A DNA stretch of 64,000 bases from Diphasiastrum complanatum (taxonomy: Eukaryota > Streptophyta > Lycopodiopsida > Lycopodiales > Lycopodiaceae): NCBI GenBank assembly GCA_029204225.1, contig CM055100.1:24063106-24127105 (forward strand), given 5' to 3'. This document shows positions 1 through 12,535 of the stretch, piece after piece; position 1 is the stretch's first letter; every line of letters starts with the position of its first letter. The position numbers and the translations under genes were made by a program. The notes below the pieces were generated by a model. The model was not told the DNA's origin. It worked only from the letters and a program-made list of their open reading frames with translations, and did no database searches.

Positions 1-1912
1 GAAGATATTTTATCTTTCCTTTCTTTCTACCTCACTTTTTAGCTTGCAAGGACTTCATGTATACAAGCTATTATTATTATTAAAGTTCTAAAAAGTTTTA
101 TGCTCCTAGATTTATTTATAATTTGAAGTTTTCGAAGACAATATGTCCTTTCTTTCTTTGTCATTGAATAATGAAAAATATTATATTCAAAGCTCACAAT
201 GCAACAAATCATAGGTAGTTTTATCAAAGGGTCAATTCTAAACAGGGCTTAATCTTAAAATGAGACATTGCAAGTAGATCCCCTTGCAACAACACTCTAT
301 ACAGAGGGAGGACATGGCTGGGTGGAGAACACTTCAGTAGTCCTGATGTTGCTCAAGGACCTTAACACTAGTATCCAAGAATAGGAAGAAGATCATATAT
401 GTGGTAGCAAGTTCCTCCATGAATTTCAGTGATCATCTCTCCTCAGCCATGGAGCAACTTCAGATTTTCAAGTTTGATTTTTTTTTTTCATCCAGCGAGC
501 AATTTAAAACAAATTTGTTGGGTACACTTTTTTTTTGTCAAATTCTGCACAATTTTCTAGCAGATTTTTGTGCATTTTGTTCAAGAAGAGTTGTAGCACA
601 ATTGGTCATCTATTTTGGGTGCCCTCAAAAGTCCACAAATGGAAGTGCTTCAGCATTGGTCAGTGACCAATTTCCAAGAATCTCTACAATTCCATTGTGG
701 AGTGGGCTATGGATTAGGTGCGCTTCTTCTTTAAAAGTTCCAACAATAATTCATGTAGTTCCAACATGGATTGAGCAAGAATTAAGCGAACATTTCCTAG
801 AACAAGGTATCTACCCAGATGGAAGCACAAAATATTTAGTAAAACAGATTTATGATCAGGGTATCATCAAGTCCGAATCAGATTGGACAATGTTTCTAAA
901 ATAACCTTTAGGACATATCAAGGCCATTATGAAGGCCTTTCTAGCTTACCAATGCTCATGCAACATTTTTTACCTTTATGTTAGAACATTTTAACATTGC
1001 TCATTCTTAGTCTGTTACCTTGAGCCTAAAGGGCCACCTAGTTTAGTACACTGCTAATGCCTATAATTAAACTTGTAGTTGTAATTTCTCATTTCATCAT
1101 GATACAATGTGATTTTGGTGTTGGTGGGTCATCCTTCTTCATAGCGTGTGTGTTGTTGTGAGTGCTATTAATTCATTGATTGATGTAGGTTTAGGATTGA
1201 AGACAATGATTGAGATTGTCCCAACCTTGTTCAAAGAGAACTATCTGAAAGAAACATTCTAATTGAGGTCATACAGTCCCCCAATCAAACTCATAAAGAA
1301 GGATTGTGGCCAAAAATCATTAATGAAACTTGTGAAGGAGCTACAATGATCTATTTGTAGCATAGACAAGTTCCATAGAGAATGATTTGGCATTTGAAAG
1401 CTATTCGTAGGATCAAACGGCTTTGATATTGGTTCACATGGTTGCAAGAACTGTGTTATTGATTTTTTTGAGAAATTTGATGGTTTAAAACAAAGAAGAC
1501 TAATTGAACACTTGGAGAAGGGCGAATTGATAGAGGACCTACTATGGAAGATTTGACAATAGCAAAAAAAATCCAAAAGTAGAGCTAGAATGTGCCCAAA
1601 ATGTGCTAATATCCAAAACTTTCCTTCAAATGGCTTATCGGTGTTCGCGTGCGTAATGAAATGGATAGCCTAGCAATAAAATGTGTCTCCTTGAATACAT
1701 GAAACCACTTTGCTATCTAGAAAGCTCAAGGTTTGTTAGATCTAGGTCAACAATTGATCGACGATTTTGATTGTCTGGATCTAAGACTAGATCAATGATC
1801 AAATTTTGTGTGGGCCCAATTTTTTCATTTCTAAAATCTAAAAGGATCTTGACACTTTAACTCCATTAAAATTCCACATTTTGAATGTCATGAAATGGTT
1901 GAAGGCCAATAT
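1..1912. other. No recognised gene
   Basis: An open frame at 401-904 (+) gives 167 residues whose last 50 are acidic and helical-looking, but I recognise no family. The rest is AT-rich and without coding or RNA features that I can support. It may be the decayed flank of the transposon relic at 1913-3768. Confidence 0.3.
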
Positions 1913-3768
1913 TCATTTTGGAATGGATGTAGACACTCTCCCAATCAACTTTTCTAGACTCGGTCCCATACCAATGTGATGGGCTTTCAAGTATGAGGCG
2001 TACCTAGTGCTTTGCAAAATGGCATTCACCATGTCCCCAACACAAGCCTCATACAACGATATTTGGGATCGATATGCCTCAGCAGCCAACCAACTACCAT
2101 GCTTTGACTCTGATAAATTCCTGGTAGGCATCATTACTATCTCATTATCATGAATCATTTGAAAACCACACAAAAAAAAAAGGATTACAAAGTTTATAGT
2201 CATGAAAAATAGTGATGAATTTTATTCCCTTGCAATGTCAAACATAAAAATCTTCAACTCAGATTATCTTAAATGATCTGAAAACCACATGCACAAAAAG
2301 ATTTTATTTTGCAGCCATCCAAAATAGCGATGATTTTTATTGAATTGCATTGTCATGCATATAAAACTCACTAATTTCATGTATCGCCCCCAATGAGAGT
2401 ATCTCACATGCCACCATGACAACCATGCCTCAAGAGCAGGAATTTGTGTAGCATATGTAGCCCTAAAACACCGAAAACTTCTCACGACATCTATTTTGTA
2501 TGTGCATCTACAACATTTTCTGCCAGACGCCAAGCTTCACACAAGGACATGTGTTCGCTTCTAAACTCTTGTAGAATGCATTGGTGTGTATGTTTCCTAA
2601 GGCTGTCTTTGAAATGAAAAAGACATTATCTCTCCCAACCTTCCATGCTTGTGATTTCCCCATCCCCATATACTTCTCTAACAACATTTTTATTGGCCCC
2701 TACCTCATTTGCCACAAATCCTTTAAACTGCACCCTGTTCTCCTCATCACCTCATTCAACATCTCCCAAAATTCGTTTGACCCATTGCATTTTCAAGTTT
2801 CATCTCACACACAGCTATTATTTGCAAGCTCTCTACACATTGACAAAGTAAATTTCAATATAAATCATGACAATAAAACCATAATCAAACACATATGAAA
2901 CATTATAGGTAAACTACCTTCGATCATAAACATGAGCAACCATGGTACTCCATTTGCGCACACTCTGTGCACATGATCAAAACATATCCAAGAGTGCTCT
3001 AAATCGCTTCCCTTTTGCGTATGCCTAACAAGATCCACACTAGATGCAGGGCCAATTGTGAACACCTTGAACACGAAACATCCCTCACTTGAGCCATCCA
3101 CAACTTGTCCAAGAAAAAGTGAACCATAAAAATAATTATATAGACAATTTTTTTCTTTCAAACTTAGGATGGAATAAATAGAATATGGTTTTGGACGATT
3201 ATCCATCTTGTATTAGTCTATCCATTTCTTGAGTCTACAACAAAACAAGACATCAAATGACAACAATTTATTTGTAAAACATAACCAACACAAAACAAAA
3301 TCTTAAATAAAAAAAATGTCAACATCATTCAAAATAATACCTCCTTTGATTTGTAAGTGGTCGGTCTAATAAGTTTTTAAAATTTTCTACAGATAACATT
3401 TCAATTTGAGAAAAATCATCACGTATCAAGTTCTTTATTATGATCTCATGAGGCACTTCCTTCTCTATTTTCTTTTGGCCAGCTCCAGGTGTTTTCTCAA
3501 TCTGCTCCTTAAGTAGACTTCTCAGAACTACACTTCTTTGATTAGACTGGCCATCAACAACATTGTGAAGGTGCTTTCCGACATGTATCACCAGCCTCGT
3601 GTATCCAATATTAGTTGGAAGAACATAGTATATTTTTGCTTTGCAGCTTTGAACAAAAGAAGGTATCTCACTACAATGAAAACAACAAAATCCACCATGC
3701 TTTTTCTCAACTTTTTTTTGATGTGGATTGAATTGATAGTCTACCGCTCCATTGCGCGGTATTTGCAC
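1913..3768 (-). pseudogene. Transposase-like TE protein relic (uncharacterised plant family)
   Basis: Four minus-strand blocks lie in the order expected of one long protein read right to left. 3768-3325 has a Cys-rich start, an HVGKHLHNVVDG-like His block and a charged helix. 3206-2865 has DLEHSWICFDHVHRV. 2533-2264 has LEAWLSWWHVRYSHWG. 2203-1913 has the SLYEACVGDMVNAILQSTRY region. From memory these blocks, in this order, match a plant repeat-encoded protein resembling MULE/FAR1-type transposases; I could not check that by search. Stops and frame changes between the blocks show it is dead, though some gaps might be introns. No terminal inverted repeats were found. Family identity is inference; that the blocks belong together is moderately supported. 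Confidence 0.45.
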
Positions 3769-4559
<791 letters not shown>

Positions 4560-4717
4560 AATTTCAAGAGATAGCGCACCATTGTGGCTTGGTAAATATG
4601 TTCATTTTGTTTGCATTTCCTTTCCTCCATGGTCGCTGCAAAAAAAATTTGCAACCAACATAGCATGGCTGCAAAAAAATTTTGCAGCATGGTCGCTTGG
4701 CAAGCTGGCGTCATGAT

Positions 4718-4956
4718 TCAACATTCTTGTTCACTTTAGATGGGATGCTATTGAACATTTTCCATTGTAGCTAGGGTCGTGATCCTGGGTGCATAAAAAT
4801 TTTGTTGGCACATATGCCCTTGATTGTTTGTCATTACAAAATTACTTTCCATTCACCTTTTCTCTTTTCAAGTTTGCTAGTATGGTTTACGAAAGTCCTA
4901 ACTTCATCATTCTTGTTCACTTCAAATGGGATGCTATTGAACGTTTTCCATTTCAA
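4718..4956. repeat. Imperfect direct repeat, about 53 bp, two copies
   Basis: Copies at about 4718-4770 and 4903-4956 share CATTCTTGTTCACTT, then ATGGGATGCTATTGAAC and TTTTCCATT. No coding role is seen. The rest of 4559-5150 holds nothing I recognise. Confidence 0.6.
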
Positions 4957-5209
4957 AATCATTTTCATCAATTTCATTGATGGTTAACTATTTGAGGAGT
5001 AGCTTTTCACTACCAAAGAAGCTTAAGGTTAGTTCCTACTTCTAGTGTATGGTATTGCACATTTAAGAGAACACTGATCTCACCTTCTACACGCCCTCAC
5101 ACTTGTGCATCATTTCAAAAGAACCAGCATGCATCATGCATTAATATACAAAAGAGGCCGTGGCACCCTTGCTTTTTCGCCTTTTTTGTGCCTTCGCGAA
5201 AAATGCGAC

Positions 5210-5605
5210 ACACTGGCCAGAATGACTTAGAAACCATTTATGGACAAAGTGGCAAGAATGCCTTAGAAACCATTTTAAAAGCACCTTTGTCTTTTTCGGC
5301 TTTTTTGCTGCCTTTAGTCTAAGGCACCTTCACCTTTTTGTTGTCTTTATTCTAAGGCACCTTCGCATTCTTCACTGCCTTCAGTGTAAGGCACCTTCGG
5401 CTTTTTTCACCTTTTTTGGCTTCTTCGTTGCCTTCAATGTAAGGCTGGCCAGAATGCCTTGGAAACCATTCTTAAGGCAACTTCGTCTTTTTTGCCTTCT
5501 TCGCTGCCTTCAGTCTACAGGCGCCTTAGGGATTTACACACCTTAAGTCTAAGGGCACCTTCAAGATTTGCATACCTTCAGTCTAAATGGCACCTTCAGG
5601 TTTTT
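5210..5605. repeat. Degenerate minisatellite
   Basis: About eight imperfect units of roughly 40-50 bp are built around the words TTCAGTCTAAGGCACCTTCG and CTTTTTTGCCTTCTTCG. A second word, CCAGAATGCCTTRGAAACCAT, recurs near 5217, 5257 and 5448. Units vary in length and base content, so the array is old. It lies just upstream of the copia 5' end at about 5800-6077. Confidence 0.75.
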
Positions 5606-6077
5606 TTGGGTTTTCTGCGTTTTTGCTACATTGGCAGATTGACGTCGTCAACTTATCATCAACCCTAAAACAGGTGGAGAAATAAATATCCAAAGGGCGG
5701 TTACCAACTTTTGTAAAGATGCAAAACTGGAGTAAATGGCAATTAAGGCATAAGATATTTTTCTCTCGACACTTGTAAATATACATATTAGTTGAATCAA
5801 GCTATGTAAGTGTTAATTGGATTTCTCTTTCAATCAGAGTTTTCTGTAGCCAGTGTTATCACGCTCAACAAGCTGAATTTATTATTTCAAACTATTGTAC
5901 TCACTGTTGATATTAATCAGAGTGCAATTTTTGTGTCGCTACTGCGTCGATCATTTGCGAATTCTGTATGAATTCTTCTACTTGAATATTTTTGCTACTA
6001 ACTATTGCATTTCCGTTCCTACACACCGCGCTCAATCCTCGAGCTTCCGTTGTCGCTCACGCCGCCACAGTTTTACA

Positions 6078-6089
6078 ACATGGTATCAG
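6078..6089 (+). other. Primer-binding site (tRNA-Met initiator)
   Basis: TGGTATCAGAGG directly follows the LTR end ACAACA. Eleven bases match the standard plant copia PBS. Confidence 0.8.
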
Positions 6090-6165
6090 AGGGGGCATTT
6101 CAGTAATCTACATTTCTACTACGGGTTATCAGTCTTGTTTCTATCAAGACGTCTTTCTAGCAAAC

Positions 6166-6826
6166 ATGCAGCCAGCAGTATTTCGACAATCATTGTTTCT
6201 ACCAACGATCTCGTTCAACCAGAATAGATCCATCATTTAGTTCATCTCTCATTGACAAACTCGATGGAGATAACCATCATCTCTGGAAATTCAAGATGAA
6301 GGTTATACTTCTAGCCAAAGGACTGTGGGACATCGTTGATGGCAAAGAGCTCAAACCAGAAGGTGATACAGCCATCATCACCAAGTGGAGACTGAGAGAT
6401 GGCAAAGCATTTGCCATGATCACCCTCAACATCAAGGATACTCAAATCAGCCACATACGTGCCGCTCAGATGACTAAGGATGCAATTCTAGCAACTCTCT
6501 ACGACATTAGAGACGTTATTTCCAAGCTTCATTTGAGGAAGAAATTCTTCACCCTCAGAGTGTCTGATGCAAATAGTGTTTCGAGCCACCTCAACACCTT
6601 CAAAAATCTTATGGAGCAGATGACTGCAACTGGCCTAGTCATAGAAGATTCCGATGCACTCATGACTCTGTTATCGAGTCTACTTGAGGCCTACGAAAAT
6701 TGGATAATGGCAATTTCTACCCAGGAGCACCTTACTCTATCAAGAAGAATTTTGCTACTCCTACAAGAGGAGATAAGAAGATTTGCATCCTCCTCAGGCT
6801 CAGGATCGGATCCTCAAGCTCTGTAA
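6166..6826 (+). pseudogene. Copia gag (UBN2-type), broken
   Basis: Translation from ATG 6166 soon meets a stop near 6238. The main frame, open to 6826, has the copia gag start LIDKLDGDNHHLWKFKMKV, then GLWDIVDG and a helical UBN2-like region ending in an Arg-rich segment (LLLLQEEIRRFASSSG). This is the virion coat protein of a copia retrotransposon. The Zn-knuckle that should follow, around 6950-7100, is unrecognisable. At least one frame change and several stops separate it from the protease region. Confidence 0.75.
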
Positions 6827-7119
6827 TTAAAAAATCAAAAGTTTAGATCCAAGAGGTCTACACATTCAGACTATCCTGACAACAAGAGCAACATGCAACG
6901 ACCTGTATCAAACACATCATCAATATCAGAGTCTTCATCCTTCCAGCCAAGACATAATTTATTCTGTAAGTACTGTAAGATGACTTGCAAAATGCTGCAA
7001 TACAACAACGAAAGGAAGCAGCAGTCTCAACAACAAGCAAATGATGATTCTACCAGTCACTCAATCCAGCAATAGGAGGAAGATGAAGCTACCTTCTTGA
7101 CCAAAGTCGAAGAACAACA

Positions 7120-7925
7120 GGATATCGATTCCTAGTATTTAGACTCAAGTGCATCATAGGACATGACTCATCATTGACACTGGTTCCATGACTACAAGTC
7201 ATACACCCATTCTACAGTTGTGCAACTTGGAGACAACTCGACTCATACTATCGAGGATGTAGGAACAGTCAAAGTCAAATTCTAGAAAGGTGATGTAATG
7301 TTTTTGTCAAATGTTCTTCACATTCTAAATCTGACCAAAAACTTACTCTCAGTCAACAAAATCACAGATTTGGGTCAGAGAGTCGAATTCGATAGACATG
7401 ACTGCACTATTTTTGATGAATCTAGGAAAGTTATCGCTTTCAGTAGGTGTGGAAATTTGTACAAAATCAATCACTCCTATTCTACAAGTAGTCAAGCTCT
7501 TTTCACTTCAACTTCTAAATCAACTGAGATGCTTTGGCATTTCAGATTAGGCCATTTAAATTCCAGTTGTATTCAACAAATGTCGAAACAGAATTTAGTA
7601 TGAGATCTACCCTTTATTAACAAATCAATTTCTTCATGTGAAAGTTGTATTTCCAGCAAGCATGCTAGAACTCCAGCTGCTTCCGATTCAGTTCGTTCTT
7701 CTAAAGGTTCATTAGATCTTGTACACATGGACATATGTGGTCCAATGTAGACTATTTCCACAGGGAGAGCTGTCTACTTGCTGACTATCATTGATGACTT
7801 TTCTTGGATGACTACAACATATTTCTTGAAAAACAAATCCGAGATTCTCAAGTTCTTCATGCAGTTCAAGGCATCATCAGAATAAATGACCCAAAGAAGA
7901 ATCAAAGCTCTACGCTCTGATGTAG
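7120..7925 (+). pseudogene. Copia protease / GAG-pre-integrase / integrase N-part, broken
   Basis: An aspartic-protease remnant (DSSAS, with a stop where the next residue should be) at about 7140 is followed by VLHILNLTKNLLSVNKITD, the LWHFRLGHLN GAG-pre-integrase block (about 7530) and the zinc-binding CESCISSKHARTP. Integrase catalytic-core motifs LDLVHMDICGPM and IIDDFSW follow, then RSDVGG near 7920. In-frame stops sit after NLV (7601), after CGPM (7747) and near 7883. The polyprotein ends at the truncation of the element. Confidence 0.75.
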
Positions 7926-7930
7926 GGGGA

Positions 7931-8060
7931 GTATTTGTACCTTAGGCTTTCCTTATACAACATCTCATATGGTATTTTTCCTCCTAGAGCAAGATTTCGA
8001 AGTCTATTACAAAGATAATTTGCACAAGAAATTGCTTCTCCCAAAAATCTTTTACAAAAG
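7931..8060 (-). pseudogene. Copia integrase scrap
   Basis: The minus strand reads ISCANYLCNRLRNLALGG then KIPYEMLYK, the integrase block that follows the catalytic Glu in copia elements. It abuts the plus-strand copia fragment head to head at about 7930, so two different insertions met here or a rearrangement joined them. Confidence 0.65.
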
Positions 8061-8753
8061 ACTTTTCATAAGTCTACAATGACGGCTAATAGGAATCTAT
8101 AAAGAAGGCTTTTGTAAGTCTATAGTGAAAGCTCAGAGGCTTCTATAAGAATTGGAAATGAGCCAAGGGATTAATGACCCCTTTGAGTCCTCTCCACCAC
8201 AATTGGGGATAAGCAACCCCTAGAAACAAAAAAAGCCTAGAAATTGATAACTCTTATGTAGGATAAGGTGGACATATACTAGACCCATACTTAGCAAGTT
8301 TGCACTTGGGGTGAATTCCCAAGTTGTGACATAGAAAGATCCAACTTCAACATGGCTAACATTAAATATCAAGACAACTACCTTCTTTTCATGTCATAGA
8401 TCACATACCTACTTTTCCACATGGCGTAAGAGCTTATGGACACCTAGGTAGGGGCACCTCACTCCTCTCACACGTGAGCAATTTCAATTCTCATGCATCT
8501 TTTTCTCACCTCTACACATCACTCTTTCACTTCACTTACCTTTACTTCAAAATGAGTCTACACCATTTTTGGCAAGCCTCTCCACTCTCTATAAAAGGTG
8601 GAGTGCAAACTCCTGCCATTTCCTAATCTTCTTAAAGCATATTGTGCTTGCTTTTTGTTTGTTTGTGTGTGTAAATGCTTTGGAGGAGATTTTGGAACTA
8701 TGGCACAAGAAAACCATGCCAAACTAATGGAAGCTCTTGGATGTTCCACCTTC

Positions 8754-8757
<4 letters not shown>
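8061..8757. other. Unassigned, possible LTR promoter
   Basis: Near 8589 is TATAAAAGG, with CACACGTGAG about 120 bp upstream, as in a retrotransposon LTR promoter. No partner LTR, PBS or PPT was found, so this is only a suggestion. The rest of the stretch is unrecognised. Confidence 0.3.

Positions 8758-8802
<45 letters not shown>
8758..8802. repeat. (CA)n microsatellite
   Basis: About 22 uninterrupted CA units. Reading frames across it (His-Thr runs) are artefacts. Confidence 0.95.
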
Positions 8803-8803
<1 letters not shown>

Positions 8804-9990
8804 TCTTTTTTATCTCCGCTTTTTCTCACACTCCCTCTCATCCTTATTCACATACCCTACTCTACCTTCTTGAATGTGCTACTCTCTTTTTCTCTCTTTG
8901 ACTTAGCCCCCTACCATTCATTTTCCAACAACTTAAACATACCATCATTTTAGATTCAACGAATCATCATTAGCCCTGACCCTAGAATCTGTACTTGCGT
9001 CGAAATACATTAAATAGACAATTACTAGCCTCCTAGAATAATCATTAAACCAATTATAAATAAATGATTAATGGATATCATTGAAAACATGTACGAGGAG
9101 AATTATTACAATCTCTCGTCCTATTTAAGCACCGTAAAGACGGAAATTTTCCTTTTGAGATAATGTTCATTCAGAACATTTTCATAAGTCTTTCATTATG
9201 CATTCAAGTATGATTTTTCTGCGTATGGGATATCAGATCAACGTACCTGGCAGACGATGGTTATGCTGCATTTGGACTGTGCGCGTCGAATGTAATTAGT
9301 AAGCCAGACAGAATGTAGAAAAGCATTGCAATATTGACACAAATCTGAACGTAGAACAAACAGAGCTGTTATCAAATTAAGTATAGCGAAATATACAGAT
9401 CAATAAGGCAGGTGAGCACAAAACAATAGCGGACGTAACTACGTGCTTCACAAAGTTAATCACACAATCTATAAAGGTGATAAACCTATTATTGAGAATA
9501 CATCTGGAAAAAAAAATCAATGTGCAAAAGCATCTACAATGTCTATCTCTGATTATCAGTGATGTTTCGTTCTCATGCCATTGTTTGAATACGCAAATAG
9601 TATTCAATATATACATAATTTTTATAGGTGTGCAGATGAAGAAGGTACAAAAGTGGATGTGCTATTTGTGAGAGATCGTAGGTGGGTGCCGTCGTTGTCA
9701 AATCTAATTGCACGGTACATGGGATGAGCGTGAGGAGGCTGGATGTCAGCCTTCGCTAAAATATTCATCCATGTATTAATTATAGTAAAAATTTGTCACC
9801 TAATTAGGTAAGTCGTTATACTTGGAAGTATTTGGCTTGTGTGACAACTGTGCATGGTCAACCCGTAAGGAATGTTGACGCGGACGAGGACGCTGCAAAT
9901 TCTCTCACTTCGCAAATTTTGGAAAGTGCCTGCAATGTTCCTCGTTGAAAATAGACGACTGGCCGATTTTTTCTCTCTCTTCAAGATTTT
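8803..9990. other. No recognised gene
   Basis: Short frames only, no domain recognised. Base composition rises towards 9660-9990 but no coding signal is seen. Confidence 0.4.
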
Positions 9991-9994
9991 GCAA

Positions 9995-10293
9995 AAAAGC
10001 CGATAGTGCCCTTAAAAAGCCGCATTGTCCTTAAAAAAAAATGTGACGGTGCCCTTAAAAAGGTGACAATGTCTTTAAAACATTTTAACTTCTTCATAAT
10101 AGTTGAAAGGAAGAAACTATCGCAGAAAGCCGGCACTGTTGAAAATGGTTGAATTGTTGAACTATGCTGAAGTGTCGCTTTTCAGGCAAAGCCGACATTG
10201 TTAAAACACATAGTTCATTTCTACAGACTGTAGCGACACTTAGAGTATTTCTGTAGACTGTCGCAGCACTTAGTGTAATTTTGTAGACTGTCG
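9995..10293. repeat. Two short tandem arrays
   Basis: At 9998-10090 the word GTGCCCTTAAAAA recurs about four times with variants (GCATTGTCCTTAAAAA, ACAATGTCTTTAAAA). At 10221-10293 there are two and a half copies of a 30-bp unit starting YTRYAGACTG and containing CACTTAG. Both look like decayed transposon subterminal repeats. Confidence 0.65.
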
Positions 10294-10379
10294 AAAAATT
10301 AATGTGGAGAAAAACCAGCGGCCTGTCCATCAAAGACAAGTCAGTGGCCCTATACATGTAGGAAAAATAGTAATTATTC

Positions 10380-10916
10380 TTCCACAGAGAACACGATGAA
10401 AGTTTGAATAAATCAAACTAATATCAGTGTCTTCAATTGGGTCTGTTTCTGATCTATGTACTAATAGAACAGTTTTACCTTGATTGAATATAGTGTGCAG
10501 AATTAATATGCGGAATTAAGAGACAAGTTAAGACAATTTTAGACAAACAGAAACTATTGATCAAAAACGAATTTTAATAACTCTGAATTTGAATCACCAA
10601 TATACATCTCTTGTTGTCTTATCTCGTTGTTGTGTCTCTGATTGAATGAGTTTGAGAGTTCCTTCAGTGTGAGAGTGTGTTTTACAACGAGTAGTGCACA
10701 TGTATTTATATTGCTACAAGACAGGTCTTTTGGCCTTTTAATTATAGGTCATTTGGCCTTTTAATTCTCTATAACAGTAGATCTAACCGTTTACGACGGT
10801 TGATATTCAAATAGACGCTCTGTTTCCAGGTTCAAATAATTTCTGTTCGTGAATATTCGCGACAATCTGTCTCTTTGTCACAGCTTTGTATGTTATATAA
10901 TATATTTTTGTTCACA
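10380..10916 (-). mobile_element. Putative solo LTR
   Basis: Read on the minus strand from 10916 the segment starts TGTGAACAAAAATATA. It then has a TATA-like AATATAAATACATG (near 10700), a CTCTCACACTG leader and a poly-T/A-rich downstream part, the usual order of a copia LTR promoter. Neither a second LTR nor a PBS was found beside it and the left boundary is uncertain. Confidence 0.45.
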
Positions 10917-11159
10917 AACTTTGAAATAAAATTTATAACTTAGGAATAGAACTTAGTTTTAAAACTTTGTAAACAAGTCAAAGTTTGTTTAGATATAGAT
11001 ACCTTTACCAAAACCATCACCTCAAGGCAAAAGGTACTTTGAAAAGTACTCTAAAAAGAGGTTTAAACTTTGAGTTTACATTCACTTAGAAAGGTAATAA
11101 AACTTTGTAAGCTTAACACAAAACCACTATGTATACTTTCTCTATCATTTAACCAACAC

Positions 11160-11360
11160 TTAGCAAATTTTTTGAACGTGAAAAAATGTAAAGAACACCA
11201 TCAAGTCTTGCTTTCCTATTAGTATAAAGACAAATAGGATTGAACCAATACCTTCAATCACACACTTAACACCATTGGCCATGTGTATCACTTTCTTGGA
11301 TCCATCATAAGTGATCACAGAAGTAAAGAATTCCTTGTGACTAGTCATAGTAGTAAACTT
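11160..11360 (-). pseudogene. Copia protease-region scrap
   Basis: The minus strand reads TSHKEFFTSVITYDGSKKV then HMANGVKCVIEGIGSI, the block just after the catalytic DSG of copia proteases (normally MTPHREWF...GIGTI). Nothing else of the element is recognisable around it. Confidence 0.65.
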
Positions 11361-11989
11361 TCAATAGCTACTTTGTGAGATTTTTGCTTTGTTATAGTTG
11401 ATGTACGGTATCTCAATTCGCGCCTTTATGGCCTTTATACTTTCTACATGCATTCCTTTGTATTTGGATAGGTTTTTCCATCTTTTATTAATGAGAAGTT
11501 TTTGCTAACAGACTTGATTACTCCGAGTAAGAGTTCACACTTGTGAGTGAGGATTATATTGATTATTTTGGAATATATAAAGCAGCCCTATGAAGTAAAT
11601 TATTTGAAAAGCTTGACAAATAAATGTTTTCTAATTATTAATCACTATTTTTGCTAGAAATTGGCATTATGAAAGTAAGCCAATCTTTCGGGAAGACCCT
11701 ACTATAAACTGTAGATTCTTTGATCTTAAAAAGGGCCGATTCTCGAAAGGTGCCAAAATTGAGCTCGATCTTGTCACTGAGATTTTGCCATGTTTTCACA
11801 ACTAATGGTTTAAGGGCGTCGGTTTAAGAGAGTTCGAGTGACAAGCATGCCATGTGGCAAAAATCCGAGTGCTGGGCCCCCCATGGGAATGGGGTGGCCA
11901 CTACCGCCCCAAGTGGGGGGACTTGTAACTTGTAAGGACGGAGGCGCGTGACCATCGCTGTCCCCCAACTCGGTATACGATGCGCATAT
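11361..11989. other. No recognised gene
   Basis: AT-rich to about 11800, then a rise in GC content towards the acyltransferase gene. Overlapping open frames at 11810-12190 on both strands reflect GC content rather than a gene. Confidence 0.4.
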
Positions 11990-12013
11990 CCGAATATTCT
12001 GAAGAATATTCGG
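11990..12013. promoter_or_regulatory. Perfect inverted repeat, 11-bp arms
   Basis: CCGAATATTCT, a 2-base spacer GA, then AGAATATTCGG. It contains GAATATTC twice, the nGAAnnTTCn half-pattern of heat-shock elements, though the spacing between pairs is not canonical. It lies about 525 bp upstream of the predicted start codon. A hairpin or a dimeric factor site are both possible. Confidence 0.45.
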
Positions 12014-12094
12014 ACATGCCAGCTCGAGTCCAAATGCCACAAAGTGCTTCGAAGCCCCCGACCGTTGGATCTCGCCCCAGCCGTTCCGATCTCG

Positions 12095-12148
12095 CCACGT
12101 GGCTCGGACTGGCCATTTGAAATAATCAAACTGAAATATTCCACGTGG
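12095..12148. promoter_or_regulatory. Two CCACGTGG G-boxes upstream of the acyltransferase gene
   Basis: Perfect palindromes CCACGTGG at 12095-12102 and 12141-12148, centres 46 bp apart, about 390-440 bp upstream of the predicted ATG in a GC-rich stretch. G-boxes bind bZIP and bHLH factors (ABA, light and phosphate responses in plants). That they control this gene is inference from position. Confidence 0.5.
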
Positions 12149-12535
12149 CTGATGCCGAGTGGTGCGGCGTAAAGAATATCGGCCTATCAATGGCCCCTTG
12201 TCGGGTCTATTAGGCTATGCCGCTGGTACTGTTTTCCTTCCTTTTCTCTTTCTGGATCTTCGTTTTTCCGTTTTGGTTCACGATCGGCGTCGATCGGGTA
12301 TGGTTTTGCGAAGGAATCGGATCGAGGATCGAGGATTTCTGCATCTGCTTCGATAATATTTTGTGTATATGCTTTGATATGGTTGGATTCGTGTATCTGC
12401 TTCGATAATATCGTCATTCGTTTTGCGGTTGACGGTTTGGATCTAGCCGGAAGCACATGGATTATGGAGCGCTTTCTTGATTAAACGTAAAATCTAGCAG
12501 TGGCACAGGTTCTTGGAATTGCATCTGCTATCACC

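Larger units (their letters stand above)
5800..7930 (+). mobile_element. Truncated Ty1/copia element (5' half)
   Basis: An LTR-like segment ends in TTTTACAACA at 6077 and is followed at once by TGGTATCAGAGG, a primer-binding site complementary to initiator tRNA-Met. Then come gag (from ATG 6166), a decayed nucleocapsid region, protease/GAG-pre-integrase and the first part of integrase. Homology stops near 7930 at the RSDVGG block, where a minus-strand copia scrap begins. No 3' LTR is present, so the LTR start (about 5800) is a guess. Stops and frame changes in every domain show that it is inactive. Confidence 0.8.

Noticed and set aside
8598-8953. Frames across the (CA)n run
   Set aside because: His-Thr repeats from a microsatellite.
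10221-10293. CRISPR-like spacing of the 30-bp units
   Set aside because: Only two and a half degenerate copies directly adjoining, in a eukaryotic genome, with no spacers.
11810-12190. A minus-strand gene of 126 codons
   Set aside because: Several overlapping frames of similar length exist in this GC-rich stretch and none has a recognised domain.
12159-12456. Open frames on both strands just upstream of the acyltransferase
   Set aside because: No recognised motif; they lie in a GC- and pyrimidine-rich upstream region and conflict with each other.
12500-12535. An earlier start for the acyltransferase at a GTG codon
   Set aside because: GTG is not a normal nuclear start in plants. The first in-frame ATG is at 12536 with a good context, and a stop lies at 12488.
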